Shown here: positions 1 through 8,209 of the stretch, in pieces | Layout: every line of letters begins with the position of its first letter | How positions within the stretch are numbered: the first letter of the stretch is position 1 | Assembly (NCBI GenBank): GCA_946482635.1 | Contig: CAMLSG010000003.1 | Coordinates: forward strand, 1-61,586 | Source: an uncultured Duganella sp. | GTDB lineage: Bacteria > Pseudomonadota > Gammaproteobacteria > Burkholderiales > Burkholderiaceae | Length of the DNA: 61,586 nucleotides | Direction of reading: 5' to 3' | Notes under the pieces: model-generated | Told to the model about the DNA's origin: nothing | Seen by the model: the letters and a program-made list of their open reading frames with translations, nothing else | Database searches by the model: none | Program-made: the position numbers and the translations under genes

Positions 1-5
1 AGTGG

Positions 6-284
6 ATGGCCAATGAATTGCCGACGCATGGCTATCGCGCGCTGGGCGAGGTAATCCCCGAAGACTTTGCCTGGTGCGTGCCGGTGGAGGCCCAGGATTG
101 CGAGCTATACGTGGCTTGCACCAATTCGGAAGAGGGCTGGCAAACCTATGTCTTCGCCGATTGTGGCCTGATGGAGCGGCTCGCCGGCCACGATTCACGC
201 GCGACGGCGGTGGCCGGGCTGTATTCGGCGGTGCGGTCAATTCTTGAAGATGCTCCAGGCATCACCTATCTGCATATCCAATGA
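6..284 (+). CDS. Small hypothetical protein, possibly 5'-truncated
   Basis: The first reading frame of the window gives 92 residues from the ATG at 6, but it stays open to the left edge, so the true start may lie outside. The product is acidic, with no signal peptide or membrane segment and two Cys near residues 35-40. I do not recognise a family. Its stop overlaps the start of the DinB-like gene by 4 bp (ATGA), which suggests co-transcription and translational coupling. Nothing in the sequence shows a function. Confidence 0.6.
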   Translation: MANELPTHGYRALGEVIPEDFAWCVPVEAQDCELYVACTNSEEGWQTYVFADCGLMERLAGHDSRATAVAGLYSAVRSILEDAPGITYLHIQ

Positions 285-946
285 CTGATCCTGTATCGGC
301 TGAGGCCGTGTCACCCTTGGGGCCTGACCCCATGGTGGGACACGGGCTGGACCGTAATCGCCTGTCGCGGCATTTTCTGACGGAGGCGTATAACAACGGC
401 TGGGCTAACCATCGTCTGCTGCGGGCTTGTGCCCAGTTGTCGCAGGAGGACTTTGTGGCGCGGCGGACGGGCTTCTTCCCTTCGATTAAGGCGACACTCA
501 ACCACATCGTTACTGTGGACTGGTTTTATATTGATGCGCTGGAGCGGGAGATGCGCGGGGCGCCGCCGCATCCCGATTACCGCAGCGCGTTCTTTGCCGT
601 GGAGGAGCCATTTGAGACTTGCGCGGCGCTGTGGGAGGCGCAGCGTGCTTCCGACCGCCGGCTGATCGCGTATTGCAGGTCTTTGCGCGATGAGGACCTG
701 GGACGTGTCGTGACCATCGACCGTGGGGACGAGTTCCAGCGTGACACCCGCCAGCGCTTGCTGGCACACATCTTCGGGCACCAGATCCATCATCGCGGCC
801 AGGTGCATGCCATGCTGTCGTCCACGCCCGTCGCTCCGCCGCAACTGGATGAATTCTTTGCAGCAGGGGAGGCGCCGCTGCGGGCGCAGGATTTCCGGGA
901 GCTGGGCTGGTCGGAAGAGGAAATCTGGCCGTCAAACTTATCCTGA
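281..946 (+). CDS. DinB family protein
   Basis: This 221-residue protein has the features of the DinB / YfiT-like metal-binding four-helix-bundle family: an N-terminal helix with an NNGWANHRLL-type segment, a central TLNHI segment that could supply the first His ligand, and a late GHQIHHRGQ motif that could supply the other two. Known members are putative thiol-dependent transferases or hydrolases; the substrate here cannot be read. The first ~25 residues are unusual because they are encoded by an imperfect palindrome at 306-345. The ATG at 332 lies inside that palindrome and is an alternative start that would drop the low-complexity SPLGPDP stretch. The 4-bp overlap with the upstream frame favours 281. 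Confidence 0.85.
   Translation: MTDPVSAEAVSPLGPDPMVGHGLDRNRLSRHFLTEAYNNGWANHRLLRACAQLSQEDFVARRTGFFPSIKATLNHIVTVDWFYIDALEREMRGAPPHPDYRSAFFAVEEPFETCAALWEAQRASDRRLIAYCRSLRDEDLGRVVTIDRGDEFQRDTRQRLLAHIFGHQIHHRGQVHAMLSSTPVAPPQLDEFFAAGEAPLRAQDFRELGWSEEEIWPSNLS
306..345. repeat. Imperfect palindrome inside the 5' end of the DinB-like gene
   Basis: The outer arms are CCGTGTC (306-312) and GACACGG (339-345). An inner arm pair TGGGG / CCCCA (318-322 / 328-332) encloses a 5-nt loop. The GTGTC...CCTGACCCC composition resembles the GTGTCTGACCC palindromes found in intergenic DNA at 3492-3620. It is translated in frame as part of the DinB-like protein. Confidence 0.55.
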
Positions 947-972
947 ATCAAGGATTTTGCCCCCGCATTCAG

Positions 973-1011
973 GGATAGTCAGCCTCAGTTTTAACCTGAG
1001 CAGGACTATCC
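973..1011 (+). promoter_or_regulatory. Leader hairpin abutting the nrdJ start codon
   Basis: A perfect 8-bp outer stem, GGATAGTC (973-980) with GACTATCC (1004-1011), encloses an inner CTCAG (984-988) / CTGAG (996-1000) stem with a 7-nt TTTTAAC loop. The ATG follows at 1012. The only purine-rich ribosome-binding sequence, CAGGA at 1001-1005, lies partly in the 3' arm, so the fold should hinder initiation. The leader is far too short for a cobalamin riboswitch. A regulatory role is inferred. Confidence 0.6.
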
Positions 1012-3492
1012 ATGAATGCAAACGAAAAAATGTTCGGCAACCCCATGCCGCCCCAGGAAATCTCGCTGGACGTGCTGCGCGAAAAATACGCGAAGGGGGA
1101 TGAGCAGGACATCATCGACGTCCGCCGCCGCGTAGCGCGCGCACTGGCTGCGCTGGAGGCGCAGGAACTGCGCGAAGACCTTGAAGAAAAATTCCTGTGG
1201 GCGCAGGAGAACGGCTTTGTGCCTGCCGGACGTATCAATTCCGCCGTTGGCCTTGGCCTGAAGGCTACCCTGATGAACTGCTTCGTGCAGCCGGTGGGCG
1301 ATTCGGTGACCGGGGAAGATGATGGCCTGCCTGGTATTTACACGGCCGTGGCGGAGGCTGCAGAGACCATGCGCCGCGGTGGCGGCGTGGGCTACGATTT
1401 CAGCGCTATCCGGCCGGCTGGGGCGAAGGTGAAGGGCACGCAGTCGCGTGCTTCGGGGCCGGTGTCGTACATGGAAGTGTTCGACGCTTCCTGCAAGACC
1501 GTTGAATCGGCTGGCGCGCGACGCGGCGCGCAAATGGGCGTGCTGCGCATTGACCATCCTGATATCGAGCGTTTCATCGCCGCCAAGGACGATGGCGGCT
1601 TCCGCAATTTCAACCTGTCGATCGGCGTGACGGATGCTTTCATGCGGGCGCTGGCTTCGGATTCCGAGTTCGAACTGGTGCACAAGGTGGAACCAGGCGA
1701 TGAGGACCTGGCTGCGGGCGCCAGCCAGCGCGAGGACGGGCTGTGGGTCTATCGCCGCGTCCCTGCGCGCCAGCTTTGGGACAAGGTGATGACTTCCACC
1801 TACGACCATGCCGAACCGGGCGTGCTGTTCGTGGACCGTATCAACGCCGAGAACAACCTGTATTACTGCGAGACCTTGCGTGCCACCAATCCCTGCGGCG
1901 AGCAGCCGCTGCCTGGCTATGGCTGCTGCGACCTGGGTTCGCTGAACCTGACCTGCTTTGTGCAGAATCCGTTCACCGATCGCGCAAGCTTCAACTACGA
2001 GGCGATGCGGCAGGTGGCCGGCATCGCGGTGCGCATGCTGGACCTGGCGCTCGATGCGACCCAGTGGCCGTTGCCGCAGCAGGCGGACGAGGGCGCGGCC
2101 AAGCGCCGCATCGGCCTGGGCTTCCTTGGCCTTGGCAGTGCGCTGGTGATGCTGGGCATGCGCTATGACTCGGTCGGCGGCCGTGCGATGGCGGCCAGCA
2201 TTGCGGAGGCCTTGCGCGATGCAGCCTACACGGCGTCGGTGGCGTTGGCGCAGGAGAAGGGCGCGTTCCCGTTCTTCGACAAGGAGAAATACCTGGAAGG
2301 CGCTTTCGTGCGCCGTTTGCCGAACGCCTTGCGCGAGGCGATAGCCAAGCATGGCATCCGCAATTCGCACCTGCTGTCGATTGCCCCGACCGGCACCATC
2401 ACACTGGCCTTTGCGGACAATGCCTCCAATGGCATCGAGCCGGCGTTCTCCTGGGTCTACCAGCGCCGCAAGCGCATGCCGGATGGGTCGTCGCGTTCTT
2501 ATGAAGTCGCAGATCATGCGTGGCGCCTGTATCGCCATATGGGCTTTGACATGGGGCAGTTGCCGCCGCAGTTTGTCACGGCGCTGGATATGGCGGCGCT
2601 GGACCACGTGAGCATGATGGAGGCAGTGCAGCCTTTTGTTGATACGGCGATTTCGAAGACGGTGAATGTGCCGGAAGATTATCCGTATGAGGACTTCAAG
2701 GAACTGTACACCGAGGCGTGGGTGGCGGGGCTGAAGGGGTTGGCGACGTTCCGGCCGAATACGGTGACCGGCAGCGTGCTGAGCGTGGCGCCGGAACCGG
2801 CGGCCGCTAGTTCGGCAGCGACGGCGGTAGCGCCAATGCTGCGTGACGATGATCCGCTGCGCAAGCGGTTTGATGGGCGTCCTCTGGGCGAACTGGAGTC
2901 GGTGACGTCCAAAGTCGAATACTGGACGCAGGAGGGCAAGAAGTCGGCTTACCTGACCGTGAGCTTCATCACCGTGGACGGGACGCTGGAGGGTGCGCCG
3001 GTACGGATCGAGCGGCCGTTTGAGTTCTTCATGCCGGCTAACCAGCGTAGCGATGGGCAGCAGTGGATTACTTCGTCGATGCGCTTGCTGTCGATGGCGG
3101 CGCGGGCTGGTAGTTCGATTGCCAAGGCGCTGGCGGATATGCGTGAGGTGGCCTGGGAGAAGGGGCCGGTGCGCTGCGGGCTGCTGACGCGGGAGGATGG
3201 GGTGCAGGTGCCGGTTTATCACGATTCGGAGGTGGCGGCGATTGCCTTTACCTTGCAGCGGATTTTGATACGGCGCGGGTTCCTGGATGCTTATGGAAAC
3301 CAGGTGCCGGTGCCGCAGCTGGCGGCGCAGTGCGCGTCGACGGGGCATGTGGCGCACGAGGCGATGACGGCGGCGGGGGCCGCGCCGACGAAATCGGCGG
3401 GCAAGTGCCCGGAGTGCGGGGCGCGGGCCTTGCATAAGGTGGATGGGTGTACGCGGTGCGTTGAGTGCCACTATATGGGTGGTTGTGGCTGA
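1012..3492 (+). CDS. nrdJ: Adenosylcobalamin-dependent (class II) ribonucleotide reductase
   Basis: NrdJ reduces ribonucleotides to deoxyribonucleotides using a B12-derived thiyl radical and needs no oxygen. At 826 residues it has the length of large class II enzymes. Visible signatures are MNCFVQP with the half-disulfide Cys at 90, the active-site loop NPCGE at 293-297 (Asn293, Cys295, Glu297), a SIAPTGTI phosphate-binding segment near 463, and a C-terminal Cys-rich tail (CPECG...[14 protein letters not shown]) of the kind that re-reduces the active site. It is a single-gene unit between the DinB-like gene and a palindromic repeat. The start codon directly follows a hairpin that covers its ribosome-binding site. 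Confidence 0.96.
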   Translation: MNANEKMFGNPMPPQEISLDVLREKYAKGDEQDIIDVRRRVARALAALEAQELREDLEEKFLWAQENGFVPAGRINSAVGLGLKATLMNCFVQPVGDSVTGEDDGLPGIYTAVAEAAETMRRGGGVGYDFSAIRPAGAKVKGTQSRASGPVSYMEVFDASCKTVESAGARRGAQMGVLRIDHPDIERFIAAKDDGGFRNFNLSIGVTDAFMRALASDSEFELVHKVEPGDEDLAAGASQREDGLWVYRRVPARQLWDKVMTSTYDHAEPGVLFVDRINAENNLYYCETLRATNPCGEQPLPGYGCCDLGSLNLTCFVQNPFTDRASFNYEAMRQVAGIAVRMLDLALDATQWPLPQQADEGAAKRRIGLGFLGLGSALVMLGMRYDSVGGRAMAASIAEALRDAAYTASVALAQEKGAFPFFDKEKYLEGAFVRRLPNALREAIAKHGIRNSHLLSIAPTGTITLAFADNASNGIEPAFSWVYQRRKRMPDGSSRSYEVADHAWRLYRHMGFDMGQLPPQFVTALDMAALDHVSMMEAVQPFVDTAISKTVNVPEDYPYEDFKELYTEAWVAGLKGLATFRPNTVTGSVLSVAPEPAAASSAATAVAPMLRDDDPLRKRFDGRPLGELESVTSKVEYWTQEGKKSAYLTVSFITVDGTLEGAPVRIERPFEFFMPANQRSDGQQWITSSMRLLSMAARAGSSIAKALADMREVAWEKGPVRCGLLTREDGVQVPVYHDSEVAAIAFTLQRILIRRGFLDAYGNQVPVPQLAAQCASTGHVAHEAMTAAGAAPTKSAGKCPECGARALHKVDGCTRCVECHYMGGCG

Positions 3493-3620
3493 AAACCGGT
3501 AAACCAGTGTCTGACCCGCAGGGTCAGACACTGTCTGCGCCGCGGCTGGTGGTGTAGGCCTCCAGCCGCGAGACCGTTGGGTGTCTGACCCTGCGGGTCA
3601 GACACCGATTTACCGGTTTT
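3492..3620. repeat. Composite palindromic intergenic repeat, copy 1
   Basis: The outer arms AAAACCGGTAAA (3492-3503) and TTTACCGGTTTT (3609-3620) are exact inverted repeats. Inside are two hairpin units, each GTGTCTGACCC - 3 nt - GGGTCAGACAC (3507-3531 and 3581-3605), and a central CGCGGCTGG / CCAGCCGCG stem (3541-3549 / 3562-3570). It starts at the last base of the nrdJ stop codon. A second element with the same outer arms lies at 21671-21777. It looks like a non-autonomous REP/MITE-type element and may also end nrdJ transcription. Confidence 0.85.
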
Positions 3621-3698
3621 TGCTTAAGCTGCGTCAAGGACGAAAAAACCGCCACTCCATAAACTTCCTCCCACACTAACCCCGAGGAGGACTTACAA

Positions 3699-3950
3699 AT
3701 GCATCATTCTTTCCAACTTGCTTCCGCCCTGGATGCCGCCAACGTCACCCGCGTGCTTGACCTGCTGCGCACCGTCCCAGGCATCCGCGGCGTACACGCT
3801 CCAGCCGGCGCTGCCCACGTTGAAGTCGCCTTCGACGACTCCCTGACCAGCATCCACCAGGTGGGCAAGCTGCTGGAAGAACATGGCTACCCACCTGTGG
3901 CGCCACAACAGCGCAGTCACACCTGCTGCGGCGGTTGCGGCGGCCATTGA
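3699..3950 (+). CDS. HMA-like small protein with a C-terminal Cys-rich tail
   Basis: This 83-residue protein has the beta-alpha-beta-beta-alpha-beta pattern of heavy-metal-associated domains (helix at 10-25, VEVAFDD strand near 45, KLLEEHGYPPV end). It lacks the usual N-terminal CxxC metal site. Its cysteines sit instead in a tail, CCGGCGGH at 76-83. A strong ribosome-binding site (GAGGAGG) precedes the ATG. It lies just upstream of norB, and the norB FNR/Dnr box begins 8 bp after its stop. A role in copper or iron handling for the NO reductase / nitrite reductase block is a guess from the context. Confidence 0.75.
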   Translation: MHHSFQLASALDAANVTRVLDLLRTVPGIRGVHAPAGAAHVEVAFDDSLTSIHQVGKLLEEHGYPPVAPQQRSHTCCGGCGGH

Positions 3951-3957
3951 CCAAGAC

Positions 3958-4000
3958 TTGACCTGGATCATGTGAGCTGCCCGAGTGGCGGCTGTATTCT
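3958..4000 (+). promoter_or_regulatory. norB promoter with FNR/Dnr-type box
   Basis: The 14-mer TTGACCTGGATCAT (3958-3971) fits TTGAC-N4-(G/A)TCAA with one mismatch. A -10-like TATTCT lies at 3995-4000, which puts the box centre about 42 bp before the expected start of transcription. That is the class II position typical of FNR/Dnr activators. The likely protein is the Crp/Fnr regulator encoded at 8166-8846. Confidence 0.7.
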
Positions 4001-4041
4001 GGCTAAAAACATACATTTGAAACACCACAAAAGGAGCTATC

Positions 4042-6312
4042 ATGCACGCCACTAAGAAGTTATGGACGTGGCTCGCCATTATCTGCCTGCTATCGTTTAC
4101 GGTACTGGGCTGGGTGGGCCGCGAAATTTACCTGAAAGCGCCTCCAATAGCGCAAGTCGTCGACGACACCGGCGCGGTGCTGTACACGCCTGACCAGGTC
4201 AAATACGGCCAGAGCGCCTGGCTGTCGGCCGGCGGCCAGCAGCTGGGTACCGTCTGGGGCCACGGCTCCTACCTGGCGCCTGACTGGTCGGCCGACTGGC
4301 TGCACCGCGAAGCAGTCGCGCTGCAAGACCTGTTCGCCCGCAAGAACTTCAACAAGGACTACGCCCAGCTCGAAGCCGGTGCCAAAGCCCACGTTGACGC
4401 CCTGGTGAAGTCCGAACTGCGTACCAACACCTATAACGCCGACACCAATGAAGTGAAACTGTCGTCCATCCGCGCCGAAGCAGTGCGCACCGTGGCAAAC
4501 CACTACGCTGGCCTGTTCGGCAACGCCGAGCAGTACGACAAGCTGCGCGAGCAGTACGCCATGGCGCCGAACTCGCTGCCGGAAGCGACCGACCGCACCG
4601 CGCTGACCGGCTTCTTCTTCTGGTCGTCGTGGGCTGCCGCTGCCGACCGTCCAGGCGAAACTGGCCTGAGCTACACCAGCAACTGGCCGCATGAACCACT
4701 GATCGACAATACTCCGACCGCCGGTGCCGGCATCTGGTCGATTGCTTCGGTCATCCTGATGATCGGCGCCATCGCCGGCATGCTGTTCTACCACGGCATG
4801 CACAAGGAAGAAGAAGATCCTGTGCCACCGAAGAACGATCCGCTGTTCTCGCTGAAAGCCACGCCTTCGATGAAGGCCACCAAGAAGTACTTCCTGGTCG
4901 TGATCGGCCTGATCCTGGCGCAAGTCGGCATGGGCGTGATCACCGCGCACTTTGCGGTGGAAGGCTCGAGCTTCTTCGGCATCCCGCTGGCTAACGTGCT
5001 GCCGTTCACGGTTAGCCGCACCATCCACACCCAGTTCGCCGTGCTGTGGATCGCAACCGCCTGGCTGGCTACCGGCCTGTATATCGCTCCAGCGATCTCG
5101 GGCGTCGAGCCGAAGTTCCAGAAGCTGGGTACCGACGTGCTGTTCTACGCGCTGCTGTTCATCGTGGTGGGTTCGACCGCCACCGGCTGGCTGGGCACCC
5201 TGCAGCACAAGGGCGTCGACTTCTCGTTCTGGCTGGGTAACCAGGGCCTCGAGTTCACCTCGATGGGCCGTGTGTGGCAGATCCTGCTGTTCGTCGGCCT
5301 GCTGTTCTGGGCCTTCCTGCTCGGTCGCGGCCTGTGGCCGGCACTGAAGAAACCATCGGAAAGCCGCGGCATCATCGCCATGGTGTTCCTGGCTGCGCTG
5401 TGCATCGGCGGTTTCTACGCTACGTCCCTGACCTGGGGCAAGGGCACCCACTACTCGATGATCGAGTACTGGCGCTGGTGGCTGGTCCACCTGTGGGTGG
5501 AAGGCTTCTTCGAAGTGTTCGCAACCGCTGTTATCGCGCTGCTGTTCACCCGCCTGGGCCTGATCCGCGCTGCTTCGGCCAATAGCGCCATCATCCTGGA
5601 AACCATCGTGTTCCTGTTCGGCGGCATCCTGGGTACCTTGCACCACCTGTACTTCACCGGCACCCCGACTTCGGTGATCGCTATCGGCGCCATGTTCTCG
5701 GCCCTGGAAGTGGTTCCGCTGTCGCTGATCGGCATGGAAGCCTACCGCAACTACAAGCGCTCCAAAGCTGCTCCCTGGATCGGCGCTTACAAGTGGGCCA
5801 TCCTGTGCTTCATCGCAGTGGGCTTCTGGAACACCGTGGGCGCCGGCCTGCTGGGCTTCTCGATCAACACCCCGATCGCGCTGTACTACATGCAAGGCCT
5901 GAACATGACCGCCGCCCACGGCCACGCTGCACTGTTTGGCGTGTACGGCATGCTGGGTATCGGCCTGATGCTGTTCTGCCTGCGCGGCCTGGTTGACCGC
6001 TTCGCCTGGTCGGACAAGCTGCTGGCTTCGATGTTCTGGGCCTTGAATATCGGCCTGGCCATGATGGTGTTCATGTCGCTGGTCCCTGCCGGTATCTACC
6101 AGGCCGTGGCTGCGATCACCAAGGGCATGTGGTTCGCCCGTTCGCCGGAAGTCGTTCACTCGACCTTCATGGAGACCGCGGTGTGGCTGCGCGTTCCTGG
6201 CGATATCGTGTTCGCGATTGGCTGCCTGTTCCTCGCCCTGTTCGCCCTGCGCCTGATCGGCAAGGCGAAGAAGGAAGAGACCGTGGCAGAAGGCGTGGCG
6301 CTGGAGAACTAA
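4042..6312 (+). CDS. norB: Quinol-dependent nitric oxide reductase (qNOR)
   Basis: This inner-membrane enzyme reduces two NO to N2O with electrons from quinol. At 756 residues it is the single-subunit type, in which a NorC-like extracytoplasmic domain (after one N-terminal membrane segment, residues ~40-230) is fused to a NorB-like bundle of about 12 membrane helices. The heme/non-heme-iron ligands can be placed in the HLWVEGFFEVF segment, the GTLHHLYFTG segment and the HGHAALFGVYG segment. A ribosome-binding site (AAGGAG) precedes the ATG. The Rrf2-type regulator starts 4 bp after the stop, so norB heads an operon. An FNR/Dnr box lies upstream. Confidence 0.96.
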   Translation: MHATKKLWTWLAIICLLSFTVLGWVGREIYLKAPPIAQVVDDTGAVLYTPDQVKYGQSAWLSAGGQQLGTVWGHGSYLAPDWSADWLHREAVALQDLFARKNFNKDYAQLEAGAKAHVDALVKSELRTNTYNADTNEVKLSSIRAEAVRTVANHYAGLFGNAEQYDKLREQYAMAPNSLPEATDRTALTGFFFWSSWAAAADRPGETGLSYTSNWPHEPLIDNTPTAGAGIWSIASVILMIGAIAGMLFYHGMHKEEEDPVPPKNDPLFSLKATPSMKATKKYFLVVIGLILAQVGMGVITAHFAVEGSSFFGIPLANVLPFTVSRTIHTQFAVLWIATAWLATGLYIAPAISGVEPKFQKLGTDVLFYALLFIVVGSTATGWLGTLQHKGVDFSFWLGNQGLEFTSMGRVWQILLFVGLLFWAFLLGRGLWPALKKPSESRGIIAMVFLAALCIGGFYATSLTWGKGTHYSMIEYWRWWLVHLWVEGFFEVFATAVIALLFTRLGLIRAASANSAIILETIVFLFGGILGTLHHLYFTGTPTSVIAIGAMFSALEVVPLSLIGMEAYRNYKRSKAAPWIGAYKWAILCFIAVGFWNTVGAGLLGFSINTPIALYYMQGLNMTAAHGHAALFGVYGMLGIGLMLFCLRGLVDRFAWSDKLLASMFWALNIGLAMMVFMSLVPAGIYQAVAAITKGMWFARSPEVVHSTFMETAVWLRVPGDIVFAIGCLFLALFALRLIGKAKKEETVAEGVALEN

Positions 6313-6316
6313 GCAA

Positions 6317-6712
6317 ATGCGCCTCACGGGCCACACCGACTACGCCCTGCGCCTGCTGATGTACCTGGGCCGGCAGCAGGGCAGGTTGGTGACCGTGCAG
6401 GAGATCGCCAAGGCACACGGCATCTCCGAACATCACCTGCGCAAGGTGGCTCACCGGCTCGGCCAGGCCGGGCTGGTGGCCACCTGGCGCGGACGGGCCG
6501 GTGGCCTGCGCCTGGCGCAGCCGCCGGCTTCGATTTCGGTGGGCGCCGTGGTGCGCCTGGCCGAAGCCGACTTTACGATCGTTGAATGTTTCAATGCCAC
6601 GCGCAATACCTGCCAGCTGGCCGGCGCCTGCCGCCTGCAGGAGGGATTGCACAGGGCGACCGAGGCTTACCTCGGTCATCTCGACCGCCAGACCCTGGCG
6701 GACCTTATCTGA
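6317..6712 (+). CDS. Rrf2-family regulator, NsrR-like
   Basis: This 131-residue protein has an N-terminal winged helix (MRLTGHTDYALRLL opening, recognition helix near 37-48) and three cysteines at 91, 99 and 105, spaced as in NsrR / IscR proteins that bind an iron-sulfur cluster. NsrR senses NO through the cluster and represses NO-detoxification genes. Its place directly after the NO reductase gene supports that role over IscR. It is probably co-transcribed with norB and the DUF2249 gene 10 bp downstream. No dyad that I could assign to it was found. Confidence 0.85.
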   Translation: MRLTGHTDYALRLLMYLGRQQGRLVTVQEIAKAHGISEHHLRKVAHRLGQAGLVATWRGRAGGLRLAQPPASISVGAVVRLAEADFTIVECFNATRNTCQLAGACRLQEGLHRATEAYLGHLDRQTLADLI

Positions 6713-6722
6713 AGGAACCATC

Positions 6723-6950
6723 ATGAGTGCGCCTGAAATTTTGCTGGAGCTGTGCGGCATGGTGCCGCCTGAACCGATGGAGCGTGTACTGGAAGCGCTC
6801 GACCTGCTGCAACCCGGCCAGCATATCCGCATGGTCATCGACCGCGAGCCGGTCCCTCTTTACCGCATCCTCGAGAAAAACGGCTACCGCTACCGCACCT
6901 CGATGCGCGAAGACTATATCTACGAAATCCTGATTTCCCAGAACGACTGA
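6723..6950 (+). CDS. DUF2249-like small protein
   Basis: A 75-residue soluble protein with the compact pattern of DUF2249 / TusA-like domains: ILLELCGMVPPEPMERVLEALDLL, then QHIRMVIDREPVPLYRIL, then RYRTS. The start at 6723 is 10 bp after the Rrf2 gene with GAAGGA upstream. Its TGA overlaps the ATG of the next gene by 1 bp. Such proteins are common in nitrite/NO gene clusters, but their biochemical role is not established. The Cys near residue 11 could be functional. Confidence 0.8.
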   Translation: MSAPEILLELCGMVPPEPMERVLEALDLLQPGQHIRMVIDREPVPLYRILEKNGYRYRTSMREDYIYEILISQND

Positions 6951-8209
6951 TGCAACGCAAGCTGGCTTTCGAGCATACGCCCGGGCTGGCGCTGCCGCTG
7001 CGATTCCTGCTGGCGGCGCCATGGTTCGGCGCCTTGGCCGGCCTGCTGCTGGTGTGGCAGGGCGCCGACGCAATGAGCACGCGCTGGGCGCCGGCCACGC
7101 TGGCCGTGACCCATTTGCTGACGCTCGGCTTCCTTGGCATGGCCATGGCCGGCTCGCTGCTGCAGATGGTGCCGGTGGTTGCCGGCGTCGAGCTGCACTG
7201 GGCGCGCCGGCTTGGCCCCGTGATCTGGGCCGCCCTGGCCGGCGGCGCGCTGCTGCTGGCGGGCGGCTTCCTGCATGGGCTGCCGTGGTGCCTGCGCGCA
7301 GCCGGCATCCTGCTGGCCGGCGCCTTCATTCTTCTTGTGGCCGTGCTGGCGCGGGCGCTGTCGCAGCGCTCGGCGCCGAACGCGCTGCCGGTCGTTGCAG
7401 GCATGCGCCAGGCCGTGGTGGCACTGGCCTGCGCCGTGACCATCGGCGTGGCGCTGGCGGCTTTCCTGGTCGGCGCCGTGCGCCTGCGCGTAATGGAATG
7501 GACCAATGTGCACGCTGCCTGGGCCCTGGTGGGCTGGGTCGGCGTGCTGGTCGTTTCGGTCGTGTTCCAGGTGGTGCCGATGTTCCAGTCGACCCAAGTC
7601 TTCCCGCGCCAGCTTGCCTTCGTACTGCCGCCGCTTTGCCTGGGCGGCCTGGCCTTGTGGACCGTGGGCTACCTGCTCGGCTATCAGTGGCAATGGCTGG
7701 GGGCAGGGCTGGTCAGCATCTGCCTGGCGGTGTTTGCCGCTTACACGCTGGTGCTGCTGTTGCGCCGCAAGCGCGCGGCGGATGTCTCTACCTGGTACTG
7801 GTGGCTGTCGCTCGGTTCCCTGCTGGCCAGCGTGGCGGTGTTCCTGGCGCCGGGCGGCTTTGAGAAGGCGGTGGTGCTGGGCGTGCTGTTTATCGGCGGG
7901 TTCGCCATGTCGGCAGTGAACGGCATGCTGTACAAGATCGTGCCGTTCCTCTTGTGGTACCACGGTCAGCACGCTGGTTGCGACGTGCCTGGCGTGCGCC
8001 AATTGATGCCTGACAGCGAACCGCGCGTGCAATTCGCCTGGCATGCCGCCAGCGTGGCGCTGCTGCTTGCGGCTGCCATCGCACCCGGCTGGCTTGCCCA
8101 GCTGGCAGGTGCGGTACTGGCAGTATCCTGCATGCGCCTGGGTTTCGACCTGGCGCTGGCTGCGATCAGCCTTCGTAAGCTCGCAAACGAGCAGAATCAA
8201 GAATCCTGA
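6950..8209 (+). CDS. Polytopic membrane protein, NnrS-like
   Basis: 419 residues made almost entirely of about 12 hydrophobic helices. One of the first helices carries THLLTLGFLGMAMAGSLLQMVPVV, a pattern like the His-containing helices of NnrS, a heme/copper membrane protein of NO metabolism; another His-rich stretch (LWYHGQHAGC) lies near 330. It is translationally coupled to the DUF2249 gene (TGATG) and closes the norB operon. Its 3' end overlaps the convergent Crp/Fnr gene by 44 bp. It may protect against NO stress; NnrS membership is moderately sure. Confidence 0.75.
   Translation: MQRKLAFEHTPGLALPLRFLLAAPWFGALAGLLLVWQGADAMSTRWAPATLAVTHLLTLGFLGMAMAGSLLQMVPVVAGVELHWARRLGPVIWAALAGGALLLAGGFLHGLPWCLRAAGILLAGAFILLVAVLARALSQRSAPNALPVVAGMRQAVVALACAVTIGVALAAFLVGAVRLRVMEWTNVHAAWALVGWVGVLVVSVVFQVVPMFQSTQVFPRQLAFVLPPLCLGGLALWTVGYLLGYQWQWLGAGLVSICLAVFAAYTLVLLLRRKRAADVSTWYWWLSLGSLLASVAVFLAPGGFEKAVVLGVLFIGGFAMSAVNGMLYKIVPFLLWYHGQHAGCDVPGVRQLMPDSEPRVQFAWHAASVALLLAAAIAPGWLAQLAGAVLAVSCMRLGFDLALAAISLRKLANEQNQES

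Noticed and set aside
950..1011. Cobalamin riboswitch before nrdJ
   Set aside because: Only 65 bp separate the two genes and no B12-box or typical multi-stem pattern is present; only the local hairpin is supported.
1006..3531. Very long open frame antisense to nrdJ
   Set aside because: It mirrors a conserved gene, is Arg/His-rich and has no recognisable domain; it is a by-product of high-GC codon bias. The same applies to long antisense frames over norB (4090-6336) and over the sugar-acid operon (48964-51273).
3609..3640. Third FNR/Dnr box before the HMA-like gene
   Set aside because: Only one half (GTCAA) fits in TTAAGCTGCGTCAA; two consensus positions of the other half differ, so it is not called.
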